64,000 bases of DNA from the NCBI RefSeq assembly GCF_002288065.1, contig NZ_CP016773.1, positions 868,001 through 932,000 of the forward strand, written 5' to 3'. The translations under genes were made by a program, and so were the position numbers. This DNA comes from Candidatus Planktophila sulfonica. Its GTDB lineage: Bacteria; Actinomycetota; Actinomycetes; Nanopelagicales; Nanopelagicaceae. Numbering within the stretch: position 1 is the stretch's first letter; each line of letters starts with the position of its first letter. Below are positions 12,381-22,066 of the stretch, in pieces. Below the pieces are notes generated by a model. That model saw only the letters and a program-made list of their open reading frames with translations, did not search any database and was not told the origin of the DNA.

Positions 12381-12416
12381 AGCCACTACCGAGGACCATT
12401 TATCCTCGTGGGCGCT
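12381..12416 (-). promoter_or_regulatory. Long imperfect hairpin between rpsO and pnp
   Basis: AGCCAC (12381-12386) and GAGGA (12391-12395) pair with TCCTC (12403-12407) and GTGG(G)C (12408-12413), giving an extended stem with a CCATTTA loop. A further outer match joins ATCAGC (12367-12372) to GCTGAT (12414-12419). In enterobacteria a hairpin in this gap is cut by RNase III and PNPase then represses its own synthesis. The position here invites the same idea, but the sequence is unrelated by eye. Confidence 0.5.
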
Positions 12417-12429
12417 GATGCTCCAGTCA

Positions 12430-12446
12430 GGCCTCCGTATGAGGCC
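12430..12446 (-). promoter_or_regulatory. Second hairpin between rpsO and pnp
   Basis: GGCCTC and GAGGCC form a 6-bp GC-rich stem with a 5-nt loop, 40 nt after the rpsO stop. There is no T-run after it on the minus strand, so it looks like a processing or stability stem rather than a full terminator. Confidence 0.5.
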
Positions 12447-12485
12447 CAACTTTCCTACCAAGTACTACTTATTAACTTTTAAAAA

Positions 12486-12755
12486 TTAACGGCGAATTCC
12501 GAGCTTCTCGATAATTGCGCGATAACGATTGATATCTGTCTTTGCGAGGTACTGAAGAATGCGGCGACGCTGACCTACGAGCAACAAGAGGCCACGACGG
12601 TTGTGGTGGTCATGCGGGTTGGTCTTAAGGTGAGTTGTGATGTCTTCGATTCGACGTGACAAAAGTGCGACCTGAGCTTCAGGGCTTCCTGTATCAGTAG
12701 CTGATGATCCGTACTTTGCAATGATTTCTTTCTTTACTTCTGGTGTTAACGCCAT
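12486..12755 (-). CDS. rpsO: 30S ribosomal protein S15
   Basis: S15 is a primary 16S rRNA-binding protein of the small-subunit platform. The 89-residue product has the standard length and motifs: [40 protein letters not shown] and the ending [13 protein letters not shown]. An AAAAGGA ribosome-binding site precedes the ATG. It stands between ribF and pnp, as in most Actinobacteria. A hairpin in its leader (12795-12816) may be an autoregulatory site. Confidence 0.98.
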   Translation of the reverse strand: MALTPEVKKEIIAKYGSSATDTGSPEAQVALLSRRIEDITTHLKTNPHDHHNRRGLLLLVGQRRRILQYLAKTDINRYRAIIEKLGIRR

Positions 12756-12794
12756 TTTTATTTCCTTTTCATTCAGTCATTCTGACCAGGAGGC

Positions 12795-12816
12795 CATCCG
12801 GTTGTACTCTCGGATG
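12795..12816 (-). promoter_or_regulatory. Hairpin in the rpsO leader
   Basis: CATCCG and CGGATG form a 6-bp stem with a 10-nt loop, 40 nt before the rpsO start. S15 binds and represses its own leader in many bacteria using varied structures, so this is a plausible but untested S15 site. Confidence 0.4.
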
Positions 12817-12889
12817 ATCGACAATCTCGTTGGACAAGCTGAAGTTTACCTGCGGGCTGTGGATAAGTGAAATTGAGGCTGGATTACGC

Positions 12890-13777
12890 CTATTTCTCGG
12901 TCAATTCGCGAGCTTTATCGCAATCTTTCTTCATCTGCACCAAGAGCTCATCGAGACCATCGAATTTGAGAGTTGGACGTAAATACCAGCCAAATTCAAT
13001 CGATGCGTTCTTGTCATAAAGGTCGAGACCTTGTTGATCGAGTGCATATGCCTCTACTTGTCGACCGCGCGCACCTTCAAACGTTGGATTGGTGCCGATT
13101 GAAATCGCAGCAGGCCAGAAGTTGATTCCGACAGTGAGCCACCCTGCATAGATTCCATCTGCAGGAATTGTTTGCCCGTCAATATTTCCTAGATTAGCTG
13201 TTGGGTATCCAATTTCACGCCCGCGCTTTTCTCCATGAACCACAACCCCATCGAGGCGATGTGGACGGGATAGAAGCTCGCGAGCTTCTTCAACTTTGCC
13301 TTCGATGACTAGCTTGCGAATACGTGAAGACGATATAACTTCGGTATCTGCTTTGAGTTCTTGAACATCAACAGTGAAGTTGTGTGTGATCCCAGACTGA
13401 ATCAGTGAATCTACATTTCCCGCAGCTTTATGGCCGTAGGTGAAGTTCTTGCCCACAATGACCGTGCTGGCATGAAGCTGATTGACCAGAACTGTCTGTA
13501 CGAAATCTTCGGGTGACATCGCTGCGAATTTCTCGTTGAACTTCATGACGGCAACTTGATCTGCGTTATGGATCTTCAGGAGTTCTACGCGATCAGCCAA
13601 GGTTGTGAGCATTGTTGGAGCGCGATCTGGTGCAAAGACTGTGGTGGGGTGCGGGTCAAATGTCAGGGCGATAATTGAGCGACCATCTGCGCTCTCTTTG
13701 GCGCGATTGAGCAAAAGTTGGTGGCCCTTGTGGACGCCATCAAAGACGCCAATTACTACGACGCTGGTCTCGCTCAT
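12890..13777 (-). CDS. ribF: Bifunctional riboflavin kinase / FAD synthetase
   Basis: RibF converts riboflavin to FMN and then FAD. The 295-residue protein has an N-terminal nucleotidyltransferase domain with GVFDGVHKGHQLLLN (about 7-21, the HxGH-type site) and SSSRIRKLVIEGKVEEAR. The C-terminal flavokinase domain carries GREIGYPTANLGN and the Glu-bearing VEAYALDQQGLDLYDK. Both halves are intact and the length is normal. It follows truB by 18 nt in the rbfA-truB-ribF run. Flavin supply is relevant to ThyX in the same window. Confidence 0.96.
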   Translation of the reverse strand: MSETSVVVIGVFDGVHKGHQLLLNRAKESADGRSIIALTFDPHPTTVFAPDRAPTMLTTLADRVELLKIHNADQVAVMKFNEKFAAMSPEDFVQTVLVNQLHASTVIVGKNFTYGHKAAGNVDSLIQSGITHNFTVDVQELKADTEVISSSRIRKLVIEGKVEEARELLSRPHRLDGVVVHGEKRGREIGYPTANLGNIDGQTIPADGIYAGWLTVGINFWPAAISIGTNPTFEGARGRQVEAYALDQQGLDLYDKNASIEFGWYLRPTLKFDGLDELLVQMKKDCDKARELTEK

Positions 13778-13795
13778 GTTCGAATCTTGCCTTAC

Positions 13796-14671
13796 CTAGT
13801 TCGCCGCCGCAAAAACCGCAATGGGTTTCGCCTTGCCGCCTTCATCTTTCAAAAGCGCGATAAGTCGATTATCTGGTGAAAGTGCGGCGTTGATTACAGT
13901 ATTTCCATTTTCTGCAAGTGGGCGACCGAATGAAAGTTCCTGAACTTCTTCCAAGCTCAATTCGCGTGGGGTAAATGTTGTGCGCGCTACGTCGGCGAGG
14001 TTGAGAGCTGTGAACTTCTGCGCCTTGAGGTCTTCGAAGCTGCAGGCATCTTTTTCAGTAAAACCTGCAACGCGGGTACGGCGCAGAGCGCTGAGGTGTC
14101 CCCCGACGCCGAGAGATTCGCCGAGGTCGCGAGCAATCGCGCGTATAAATGTGCCTGCAGAGCAGGTGACTTCAATATCAACTTCTGTGGTGACTTCGAG
14201 GTGACGTACCGCAAGAATGTCGAGCTGAGTAATGGTGACGTTACGTGCTTCAAGTTCGAATTTTTCACCCGCGCGCACGCGATCGTAGGCACGCTCTCCC
14301 CCGACCTTTACGGCAGAGACAGATGAAGGACGTTGTGCGATTGTTCCGATCATTGCCTTAAGAATCTTTTCAATATCTGAATCTAAAACCTTCGATGCAT
14401 CAGCAGAGGCGATTACTTCGCCTTCTTTATCATCGGTGATTGTTGATGCGCCAAGAACAACAGTTGCGACATAAGACTTATCGCCATCAGTGATGTACTG
14501 CAATAACCGAGTTCCATTGCCGAAGCCAAGTACAAGGATTCCGGTGGCCATCGGATCAAGAGTGCCCGCATGTCCTACTTTGCGTGTGCCAAGTGCTTTG
14601 CGACCAACGGCCACAACGTCGTGGCTAGTCATTCCGCCAGCTTTATCGACGACTAAGAATCCGTCACTCAT
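13796..14671 (-). CDS. truB: tRNA pseudouridine(55) synthase
   Basis: TruB isomerises U55 in the T-loop of tRNAs. The 291-residue protein shows the catalytic motif [17 protein letters not shown] with its aspartate, [10 protein letters not shown], and a PUA-like C-terminal region. The N-terminus [17 protein letters not shown] is standard. The ATG overlaps the rbfA stop by 4 nt, so the two are coupled. Length and order (infB-rbfA-truB-ribF) are normal for Actinobacteria. Confidence 0.97.
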   Translation of the reverse strand: MSDGFLVVDKAGGMTSHDVVAVGRKALGTRKVGHAGTLDPMATGILVLGFGNGTRLLQYITDGDKSYVATVVLGASTITDDKEGEVIASADASKVLDSDIEKILKAMIGTIAQRPSSVSAVKVGGERAYDRVRAGEKFELEARNVTITQLDILAVRHLEVTTEVDIEVTCSAGTFIRAIARDLGESLGVGGHLSALRRTRVAGFTEKDACSFEDLKAQKFTALNLADVARTTFTPRELSLEEVQELSFGRPLAENGNTVINAALSPDNRLIALLKDEGGKAKPIAVFAAAN

Positions 14672-15135
14672 TCTTCATCATTATTATTGCGATGACCTTG
14701 GTCATGCGCATCAGATGGAATGCGTGGGACTTTATAAGGATCTTCAACAACTGGCTTTGCATTTTCGCGAGCCTTTGCGACCTCTGCATCGAGAAGATGA
14801 ACTCGTTCAAGGAGTGAATCAAGCGCCTTTGCAGATTCTGGAAGACCATCGAGGATAAATTCGAGTGACGGGGTAATGCGTGTTCCCAAATCCTTGCCTA
14901 CAGCGCTACGAATAACGCCCTTTGCAGATTCGAGAGCCGCAGCAGTTGCAGCGCGCTCATCTTCATCACCAAGAACGGTGTAGAAGATAGAGGCGTTCTG
15001 GAGATCTCCAGTAACGCGCGCATCGGTAACAGTGACAAAGCCAAGACGCGGATCCTTGATTTTTGTCTCGAGCAGCTGTGCCACTACTACCTTGATGCGG
15101 TCTGCAACCTTATGGCTGCGGTGTGAAGTTCCCAT
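14668..15135 (-). CDS. rbfA: Ribosome-binding factor A
   Basis: RbfA binds the immature 30S subunit and helps 16S 5'-end processing, notably in the cold. The 155-residue protein has the KH-like fold residues [30 protein letters not shown] and [10 protein letters not shown]. It ends with a hydrophilic tail rich in Asn, Asp and Glu, longer than the E. coli protein but common in Actinobacteria. It starts 2 nt after the infB stop and overlaps truB by 4 nt. Confidence 0.95.
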   Translation of the reverse strand: MGTSHRSHKVADRIKVVVAQLLETKIKDPRLGFVTVTDARVTGDLQNASIFYTVLGDEDERAATAAALESAKGVIRSAVGKDLGTRITPSLEFILDGLPESAKALDSLLERVHLLDAEVAKARENAKPVVEDPYKVPRIPSDAHDQGHRNNNDEE

Positions 15136-15137
15136 GG

Positions 15138-17840
15138 TTATGCGCGCTTCTTCTCGCGCATCTCGAATACCTGAATGATGTCTCCAACTTGAAGATCAGC
15201 ACCCTTGCCTACGCCGATACCGCACTCAAAGCCTTCCTTGACTTCAGTTGCATCATCCTTAAAGCGCTTGAGGGATTCGATAGTGACATCTTCTGCAAGT
15301 ACTGCTCCGTGACGCAATACGCGTCCCTTTGCATTACGGCGGATGATTCCGTCCGTAACGATAGATCCAGCAATTGTCCCGACCTTTGAAGATTTGAAGA
15401 GATCGCGAACTTCTGCGTTACCGAGAATAACCTCTTCGTACTCAGGCTTAAGGAGACCCTTAAGTGAGAGCTCGATTTCTTCGATTGCGTTATAGATAAC
15501 AGAGTAGAAGCGAACTTCAACGCCTTCTTGATCGGCGAAGATTGCTGTCTGTGGTTCAGGCTTAACGTTGAAGCCGATCACAACAGCAGTCGATGCTGAT
15601 GCAAGAGTGATATCGCTCTTGGTAATTGCGCCTACGCCGCGGTGAATAACACGGAGGTCAACTTCTGCTCCGACATCGAGCTGCATAAGTGCGTCTTCGA
15701 GGGCTTCAACAGAACCTGAAACGTCACCCTTGAGGATGAGGTTAAGTGTTGAAATCTTGGACTGCTCCATGAAGTCTTCGAGAGAAACCTTCTTGCGAGC
15801 CTTAGCCAATTGCGCATTACGTTCTGCAGCCTGACGCTTCTCGGCGATCTGGCGTGCGGTGCGGTCATCTTCTGCGACGAGGAATGTATCTCCAGCGTTT
15901 GGAACAGATGTGAAACCGAGAACCTGTACAGGACGTGATGGACCAGCTTCTTCAACATTTGCACCGTGCTCATCGAGCATTGCACGTACGCGACCGAATG
16001 AACCACCGGCGACGATTGCATCACCAATCTTCAAAGTTCCGCGTTGTACTAGAACAGTTGCAACTGGACCGCGACCACGATCGAGGTGCGCTTCAATAGC
16101 AACACCACGAGCATCATCGGCAGCGATTGCACGAAGATCGATAGCAGCATCTGCGGTCAAGAGAATTGAGTCGATAAGTGCATCGACGCCTTCGCCCTTC
16201 TTTGCAGAAACGTTTACGAAGATTGTGTCTCCGCCGTACTCTTCAGCGATCAAGTTGTACTCGGTCAATTGCTGGCGGACCTTATCTGGGTTCGCGCCTT
16301 CCTTATCAACCTTGTTGACCGCAACGACGATTGGAACATCAGCAGCTTGAGCGTGGTTAAGCGCTTCAATTGTCTGAGGCATTATGCCGTCGTCGGCAGC
16401 AACTACGAGCACTGCAATATCTGTGACCTTTGCACCACGGGCACGCATCGCTGTAAACGCTTCGTGGCCCGGTGTATCGATAAAGGTGATTGCGCGGTTA
16501 ACGCCATCGTGGTCGTGGTGGATTTGGTAAGCACCGATGTGCTGAGTAATTCCACCCGCTTCGCCCTTAATGACTTCGGTCTTACGGATTGCATCGAGAA
16601 GAGATGTCTTACCGTGATCGACGTGACCCATGACAGTAACAACTGGTGGGCGTGCAACGAGATCATCAGGGTTCATATCTTCGAGCTCTTGAGCTAGATC
16701 GATATCGAAGTCCTGGAGAAGTTCACGATCTTCATCTTCAGGTGAAACGATTTCAATCTGGTACTTAAGCTGCGCACCGAGAATTTCGAAGGTATCGGCA
16801 TCCACTGATTGCGTTGCAGTAACCATTTCACCAAGGTGGAATAGCGCTGATACGAGCGCTGCTGGATCTGCACCAATCTTTTCAGCGAAATCTGCAAGGG
16901 ATGCACCGCGGCGCATACGAATCTTTGTCTTTCCATCACCGTGAGGAATAACTGCTCCACCCAGTTGTGGTGCTTGCATATTGTCGAATTCTTCGCGCAG
17001 CGCCTTACGTGACTTCTGCTTACGCTTTGAAGATTTACTTGCATTCTTTCCGAACGCACCCGCAGTACCGCCACGACCTGGGCCACGATTAGGACCGCCA
17101 CCACCTGGACGTTGTGGACCACCGGCTGTTCCACCTGCACCAGGTGCACCTTGTGAACGGTATGGACCTGATGATGGTGCGCCACCTGTACGTGGTGGGT
17201 AATTGCCTGTTCCTGTTCCAGCACCTGCTGGTCGAGGTGCACCAGGACGTGCTGCAAAACCTGGACGCACAGAACCTGGACGCGCTCCTGCCATTCCTGG
17301 ACGAGGTGCACCTGGGCGTTGTGCTGGTGGGCGTGGAACTGCGCCACCTGCTGAGAAAGGATTATTTCCTGGACGAGGTGGGCGTGGAACTGCGCCACCT
17401 GTTGAGAATGGATTGTTACCAGGACGTGGTGCAGCTGGAGTTGCTGGCGTTGCACCTGGCGCTGGAGTTGATTCAGCAGATGTTGCTTCACTTGCTGCAG
17501 CCTTTGCTTCTTCTTGCGCAATCTTTTCAGCATCGCGTGATGCCTTAAGAGCTGCAAGATCAACGCCGAGTTCTGCTGCGAGTTCTGCTGCTAATTCTGG
17601 ATTTACTTCGGCAGTCTTCTTTGAGGCAGCGGTCTTCTTTGCTGCTGCTTTCTTGACTGGCTTCTTATCTTCAGCAGGTTTTGCATCAGGATAGAGCGCA
17701 ACTAACTTGCGGACTACGGGTGCTTCAACTGTTGATGATGCTGATCGGACGAATTCGCCCATTTCTTGGAGCTTTGCAAGGACTTCCTTGCTCTCCATAC
17801 CGAGTTGTTTTGCCAACTCATGTACGCGGACCTTTGACAC
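15138..17840 (-). CDS. infB: Translation initiation factor IF-2
   Basis: IF-2 is the GTPase that places initiator tRNA on the 30S subunit. The 900-residue protein begins with IF2_N ([19 protein letters not shown]) followed by an Ala/Lys segment and a Pro/Gly/Arg-rich disordered region. The G domain near residue 400 has [33 protein letters not shown] and NKVDKEG. Domains II-IV follow. The start is a GTG at 17840 with CAGGAGA 4 nt upstream. The ylxR gene usually found between nusA and infB is missing; the 191-nt gap holds no comparable frame. Inside the linker is a 51-nt direct repeat (17326-17427). Confidence 0.97.
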   Translation of the reverse strand: MSKVRVHELAKQLGMESKEVLAKLQEMGEFVRSASSTVEAPVVRKLVALYPDAKPAEDKKPVKKAAAKKTAASKKTAEVNPELAAELAAELGVDLAALKASRDAEKIAQEEAKAAASEATSAESTPAPGATPATPAAPRPGNNPFSTGGAVPRPPRPGNNPFSAGGAVPRPPAQRPGAPRPGMAGARPGSVRPGFAARPGAPRPAGAGTGTGNYPPRTGGAPSSGPYRSQGAPGAGGTAGGPQRPGGGGPNRGPGRGGTAGAFGKNASKSSKRKQKSRKALREEFDNMQAPQLGGAVIPHGDGKTKIRMRRGASLADFAEKIGADPAALVSALFHLGEMVTATQSVDADTFEILGAQLKYQIEIVSPEDEDRELLQDFDIDLAQELEDMNPDDLVARPPVVTVMGHVDHGKTSLLDAIRKTEVIKGEAGGITQHIGAYQIHHDHDGVNRAITFIDTPGHEAFTAMRARGAKVTDIAVLVVAADDGIMPQTIEALNHAQAADVPIVVAVNKVDKEGANPDKVRQQLTEYNLIAEEYGGDTIFVNVSAKKGEGVDALIDSILLTADAAIDLRAIAADDARGVAIEAHLDRGRGPVATVLVQRGTLKIGDAIVAGGSFGRVRAMLDEHGANVEEAGPSRPVQVLGFTSVPNAGDTFLVAEDDRTARQIAEKRQAAERNAQLAKARKKVSLEDFMEQSKISTLNLILKGDVSGSVEALEDALMQLDVGAEVDLRVIHRGVGAITKSDITLASASTAVVIGFNVKPEPQTAIFADQEGVEVRFYSVIYNAIEEIELSLKGLLKPEYEEVILGNAEVRDLFKSSKVGTIAGSIVTDGIIRRNAKGRVLRHGAVLAEDVTIESLKRFKDDATEVKEGFECGIGVGKGADLQVGDIIQVFEMREKKRA
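17326..17427 (-). repeat. Two-copy 51-nt direct repeat inside infB
   Basis: Two near-identical units with a 51-nt period encode the 17-residue block RPGNNPFS(T/A)GGAVPRPP twice in the disordered linker of IF-2. It is an in-frame tandem duplication and keeps the gene open. Confidence 0.8.
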
Positions 17841-18031
17841 ATTTCTCCTGTCTTGGCCCGCATAAATTCTTGTGGGATGCGAGCCCTAGTTGTTCGACCT
17901 CATGATGTAAACGAGCTCATTTGAGTTTCATATCTTTCGCATCCATTTCGTTAATTACGCCGCACTTACGTGCCAGCGTGATGGGGTAAGTCTATCGAAA
18001 GAGCGGGAAATTCCCTATTTCGTGCGGGGCT

Positions 18032-19009
18032 TTACGCTGTTGGCGCCGGGGTATCTGGATGAATATCGATGCGCCAGCCAGTAAGGCGTGCAGCAAGACG
18101 GGCATTCTGTCCATCTTTTCCGATAGCAAGAGAGAGTTGGTAATCAGGAACAACGACCTTAGCTGAACGAGAAAGTTCATCAACCACGGTCACGCTTGTT
18201 ACCTTTGCAGGAGCCAGAGCATGCGCAACGTATTTCGCTGGATCTTCATCGTAATCAACGATGTCAATCTTCTCGCCGTTGAGTTCATCCATCACTGCGC
18301 GTGAACGTGCACCGAGTGGTCCAATCAATGAACCCTTTGGTGAAACTCCTGCACGCAGTGAACGCACTGCAATCTTGGTGCGATGGCCCGCTTCACGAGA
18401 TACACCCATAATTTCAACGATTCCATCTTTGATTTCAGGAACTTCGAGTGCAAAGAGTTGCTTCACAAGTCCTGGGTGGCTTCTCGACAACATGATTTCC
18501 GGACCTTTAAGCCCCTGCTTTACCTCAACAACAAAACACTTGATGCGTTCGCCGTGGGTATAGACCTCGCCGGGAACTTGTTCCTGTGGCGGAATCTTTC
18601 CTTCGATGCGGCCAAGGTTGACGTGAATCATCTTGGGATCGCGACCCTGTTGAATAATTCCCGAAATAACATCGCCCACAGAAGTTGTGAACTCGCCAAC
18701 AATTTCAGCATCGTTAGTTGCGCGCATCTGCTGCTTGATTGTCTGGCGAGCAGTTGATGTTGCCATGCGATCAAAACCTTCGACCTCGAGTACATCTTCG
18801 CTGACGCGTTCGCCGAGTTCATTAAATGTTGGAACGAAGATATGGATATCGCCGGTTTCGCGATCAAGTTGAACGCGGGCATAGCGATTTGGTTCTGGAG
18901 TTTCGGTGTAAGCGGTAAGCACTGCAGCCTCGATCATTTGAATCAATTGCTCGAGTGGCATGCCCTTAGCTTCAGTGAGCTGAACGAGCGCTGAAATGTC
19001 GACGCCCAT
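18032..19009 (-). CDS. nusA: Transcription elongation/termination factor NusA
   Basis: NusA binds RNA polymerase and RNA to modulate pausing, termination and rRNA antitermination. The 325-residue protein has the N-terminal polymerase-binding domain (about 1-100), then S1 (GDVISGIIQQGRDPKMIHVNLG) and tandem KH domains (GPLGARSRAVMDELNGEKIDIV, then YQLSLAIGKDGQNARLAARLTGW). It lacks the acidic repeats of E. coli NusA, as is usual in Actinobacteria. Its start overlaps the rimP stop by one base. It is followed by a 191-nt gap before infB. Confidence 0.96.
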   Translation of the reverse strand: MGVDISALVQLTEAKGMPLEQLIQMIEAAVLTAYTETPEPNRYARVQLDRETGDIHIFVPTFNELGERVSEDVLEVEGFDRMATSTARQTIKQQMRATNDAEIVGEFTTSVGDVISGIIQQGRDPKMIHVNLGRIEGKIPPQEQVPGEVYTHGERIKCFVVEVKQGLKGPEIMLSRSHPGLVKQLFALEVPEIKDGIVEIMGVSREAGHRTKIAVRSLRAGVSPKGSLIGPLGARSRAVMDELNGEKIDIVDYDEDPAKYVAHALAPAKVTSVTVVDELSRSAKVVVPDYQLSLAIGKDGQNARLAARLTGWRIDIHPDTPAPTA

Positions 19010-19485
19010 TACTTATCTCCATCCTTGCGATTAAATTCAATTTCTACTTGTGCGCGCTTGATATCTGCAAGAGAGATAGTGACTTCCTTGGTCTCTTTCT
19101 TCTCTACAACTGTGAGCGTCACATCGGTATCGGTATTAGAAAGAATTCGGCCTGTAACAACAACGCCGTCGGTCTGTGTGACCTTTAGAAGGCGGTCATT
19201 GTTCTTTGCAAAGTGACGAGGAAGCGTAAGCGGACGATCAATTCCGGGTGAGGTAACTTCGAGAGTGAATGGGGTCTCTCCCATAAAGGTAGCTTCATCA
19301 AGAAGTTCAGACACCAGCTTTGAGGCGACAGTGACTTGATCAAGATTGAGGGCGCTCTCGCCATCGACAATTACAGTGACGATGCGGTGCTGGCCAGGTG
19401 AAACGATATTTACATCTTCGAGGAAATATCCAGCTTGCTGTAGCGCTGGCGTAATGTGTTCAGAAACTTGGTCTTTCAAAGCCAT
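19009..19485 (-). CDS. rimP: Ribosome maturation factor RimP
   Basis: RimP assists assembly of the 30S subunit. The 158-residue protein has the two-domain layout: GYFLEDVNIVSPGQHRIVTV with the conserved VDGESALNLDQV, then FTLEVTSPGIDRPLTLPRHF, and the SH3-like C-terminal domain. Length is typical. It heads the rimP-nusA run, overlapping nusA by 1 nt, and an AGGA stretch lies about 8 nt before its ATG. Confidence 0.94.
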   Translation of the reverse strand: MALKDQVSEHITPALQQAGYFLEDVNIVSPGQHRIVTVIVDGESALNLDQVTVASKLVSELLDEATFMGETPFTLEVTSPGIDRPLTLPRHFAKNNDRLLKVTQTDGVVVTGRILSNTDTDVTLTVVEKKETKEVTISLADIKRAQVEIEFNRKDGDK

Positions 19486-19532
19486 GATTATGTCCTATTC
19501 GATTGTTATTCAGTTGTTGAGCAGGCGAAATT

Positions 19533-20312
19533 TTACTCGAAGTAGAGCGAGTATCCAAGTCGCAAGATGAGTAGCGCAGTCACGATGAGATAGAAGATTC
19601 GGACGAAACCTGAACCCTTCTTAAGCGCCATATGAGAACCTGCATATCCCCCAGCCAAGTTAGCAATACCCATAACCAAGCCAAGCTTCCACATGACTCC
19701 GATGGTTAAACCCACCACAATGATTGAAGCCAAGTTTGTGGTCGCATTTACTACCTTGGCGATTGCAGAAGCTCCGACAAAGGCAAAACCCATGATGGCA
19801 ACGAGTGCGATCATCAACATTGTGCCCGTACCTGGACCAATCAATCCGTCGTAGAAACCAATAATGAATGCGGCGATTGCACCGATGGACATCAACTTTC
19901 GTGGCGCATACTTTTCGACGTGGTTCTTGCCGAGTTCAGGTTTGACCAATGTATAGATAAAGATCGCAATCATGATGAAGAAGATTGAGCTCTTATAACT
20001 TTCAGATGAGATTCGTGATGCTAAGTGCGCGCCAATAGCCGCCCCAATGAATGCTGGAAAGACCATTGCAAGAAGTAATCGAGGATCAGTCTTGATGGAT
20101 TTACGATACTTAATTGCGGCAGTCGTTGTCCCAAAGAACGCTGCAGTCTTTGATGTTGCAACGACCTCAACAGGGTTGCGATCAGGAAATGAGAGCAACA
20201 TTGCAGGAGTCTGGATAAGCCCTCCCCCGCCTGCGATGGCATCGACAAAGCCGGCGGTAAACATGGCAAGGCCAAGGAGAGCGAGATTAATCGCGGTGAG
20301 ATTTTCGAGCAT
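19533..20312 (-). CDS. TSUP family permease (TauE/SafE-like)
   Basis: A 259-residue integral membrane protein with about eight hydrophobic segments. It shows the TSUP repeats: GFVDAIAGGGGLIQTPAML near the N-terminus and GFYDGLIGPGTGTMLMIAL in the middle. The family exports or imports small sulfur- or carbon-containing anions (sulfite, sulfoacetate, taurine derivatives and others), so the substrate cannot be read from the sequence. Its start overlaps the proS stop by one base, placing it at the end of the dxr-rseP-ispG-proS transcript. Confidence 0.85.
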   Translation of the reverse strand: MLENLTAINLALLGLAMFTAGFVDAIAGGGGLIQTPAMLLSFPDRNPVEVVATSKTAAFFGTTTAAIKYRKSIKTDPRLLLAMVFPAFIGAAIGAHLASRISSESYKSSIFFIMIAIFIYTLVKPELGKNHVEKYAPRKLMSIGAIAAFIIGFYDGLIGPGTGTMLMIALVAIMGFAFVGASAIAKVVNATTNLASIIVVGLTIGVMWKLGLVMGIANLAGGYAGSHMALKKGSGFVRIFYLIVTALLILRLGYSLYFE

Positions 20313-22045
20313 TAGCTCAACGTTGGAAGGAGAGCTGCAATCGAATCGACGGCAGAAGCCACAGCAACCTCTGACTTTTCACCGCTCTTGCGAACTCGAA
20401 CTTCAACATTTCCTTGTTCAAGTGCCTTACCGACAACAACGATTACTGGAATACCGATGAGTTCGGCATCCTTGAATTTTACTCCTGGGCTCGTTCCGCG
20501 ACGGTCATCAATCATGACGCTGATTCCGCGTGATTCAAGATCGGCTGAAATCTTCTCGGCAGTTTCAAAGACAGCATCGTCTTTTCCGGTTGCGACAACA
20601 TGAACCTTTGCAGGTGCAACTTCCACTGGCCATGAAAGACCGATTTCGTCATAGCTCTGTTCTGCAATGGCTGCGACAGCGCGTGAAACACCGATGCCAT
20701 AAGAGCCCATAGTGACAACCTGAGACTTACCGTTCTGATCAAGAACTGTGAGGCCAAGTGCATCTGCATATTTGCGACCAAGTTGGAAGATGTGGCCGAT
20801 TTCTATTGCGCGATCAATGATGACTGGGGTTGCACACTTTGGACATGCATCGCCTTGTTTGATCTGCGCTGCTTCGATGTAGTGATCGACTTCGAAGTCA
20901 CGGCCATTAACAACATTGCGAGCATGCTTATCTTTAGCGTTTGCACCTGTTACCCATGAAGTACCTGGTGCAATACGTGGATCTGCATAAACGGTAATGC
21001 CATTCTTCTTTGCATCCTGTGGTCCGATGTAACCCTTAGCGAGTCCTGGGAACCTGGCGAAATCTGGTTCTTCAAATACGCGGATGTCATTGACGCCAGC
21101 AAGGTTTGCTTGCAGACGCTTGAGATCTACTTCGCGATCGCCGGGCACAAGAACAGAGATTGGAGTTTCATCAGCCATCAACATGACGTTTTTAAGAGTC
21201 ATTCCACCGTCGTATCCCCCACCGAACTTTGCATTAAGGAGTTCTACGAGAGTGTCGATAGTTGGAGTATTTGGTGAATCAAAGACTTCAAGAGCTGCAA
21301 CACCTGATGCATCACTTGGTGCAACGACTGTTGTCATGGCTTCAACGTTTGCTGCATAGCCACACTTTTCGCAGAGAACGTAGGTATCTTCTCCTGTTTC
21401 ACAAGGAGCCAAGAACTCTTCGGAAGCAGATCCACCCATTGCACCTGATACAGCGCTGACGATGTTGTACTTCATGCGAAGGCGATCAAAAGTTTTGATG
21501 TATGCAGCGCGGTGGCGCATATAGGACTCAACGAGACCTTCATCGGTAAGGTCGAATGAGTAAGAATCCTTCATGACGAACTCGCGGCCACGGATGATTC
21601 CTGAACGTGGGCGCGCTTCATCGCGATACTTTGTCTGGATTTGATAGAGAGCAAGTGGCAGATCTTTATAAGACGAGTACTCGCCCTTCACCATAAGGGT
21701 AAACATCTCTTCGTGAGTTGGTCCTAGAAGATAGTCAGCGCCCTTGCGATCTTGGAGGCGGAAAAGGTCTGGGCCGTAATCGTTCCAACGACCGGTTGTT
21801 TCGTAAGCATCTTTTGGAAGAAGTGCTGGGAAGTGAACTTCTTGGAATCCTGCCTTATCCATTTCATCGCGAACAATGTTCTCAATATTGCGAAGAGTGA
21901 TGACACCAAGTGGCAGCCATGAGTACACACCTGCAGCGATACGGCGAATGTATCCAGCGCGAACTAAGAGGCGATGGCTAGGAACTTCAGCATCTGCTGG
22001 GTCATCGCGGAGCGTGCGTAAGAAAAGTGTGGACATTCGCAACAT
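20312..22045 (-). CDS. proS: Prolyl-tRNA synthetase (bacterial type with editing insertion)
   Basis: ProS charges tRNA-Pro. The 577-residue protein is of the bacterial long form: class II motif 1 near VRAGYIRRIAAGVYSWLPLG, motif 2 around KYRDEARPRSGIIRGREFVMKDSY (shown in part), and motif 3 GIGVSRAVAAIAEQ. An editing (INS) domain lies between motifs 2 and 3, and an anticodon-binding domain is at the C-terminus. The ATG at 22045 gives the usual MLRMSTLFLRT start. A TAGGGT hexamer lies 7 nt upstream. It follows ispG by 21 nt. Confidence 0.97.
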   Translation of the reverse strand: MLRMSTLFLRTLRDDPADAEVPSHRLLVRAGYIRRIAAGVYSWLPLGVITLRNIENIVRDEMDKAGFQEVHFPALLPKDAYETTGRWNDYGPDLFRLQDRKGADYLLGPTHEEMFTLMVKGEYSSYKDLPLALYQIQTKYRDEARPRSGIIRGREFVMKDSYSFDLTDEGLVESYMRHRAAYIKTFDRLRMKYNIVSAVSGAMGGSASEEFLAPCETGEDTYVLCEKCGYAANVEAMTTVVAPSDASGVAALEVFDSPNTPTIDTLVELLNAKFGGGYDGGMTLKNVMLMADETPISVLVPGDREVDLKRLQANLAGVNDIRVFEEPDFARFPGLAKGYIGPQDAKKNGITVYADPRIAPGTSWVTGANAKDKHARNVVNGRDFEVDHYIEAAQIKQGDACPKCATPVIIDRAIEIGHIFQLGRKYADALGLTVLDQNGKSQVVTMGSYGIGVSRAVAAIAEQSYDEIGLSWPVEVAPAKVHVVATGKDDAVFETAEKISADLESRGISVMIDDRRGTSPGVKFKDAELIGIPVIVVVGKALEQGNVEVRVRKSGEKSEVAVASAVDSIAALLPTLS

Positions 22046-22066
22046 ATCGCGAACCCTACCTGACTA

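Noticed and set aside
16694-17563. A 289-codon open frame on the minus strand inside infB, rich in Gln, His and Val
   Set aside because: It is an out-of-frame reading of the repetitive IF-2 linker. Composition follows the codon pattern of infB, and there is no start signal or family match.
17203-17694. A 163-codon Gly/Pro/Ala-rich plus-strand frame opposite infB
   Set aside because: Antisense of the Pro/Gly/Arg linker and Ala/Lys segment of IF-2. A compositional shadow.
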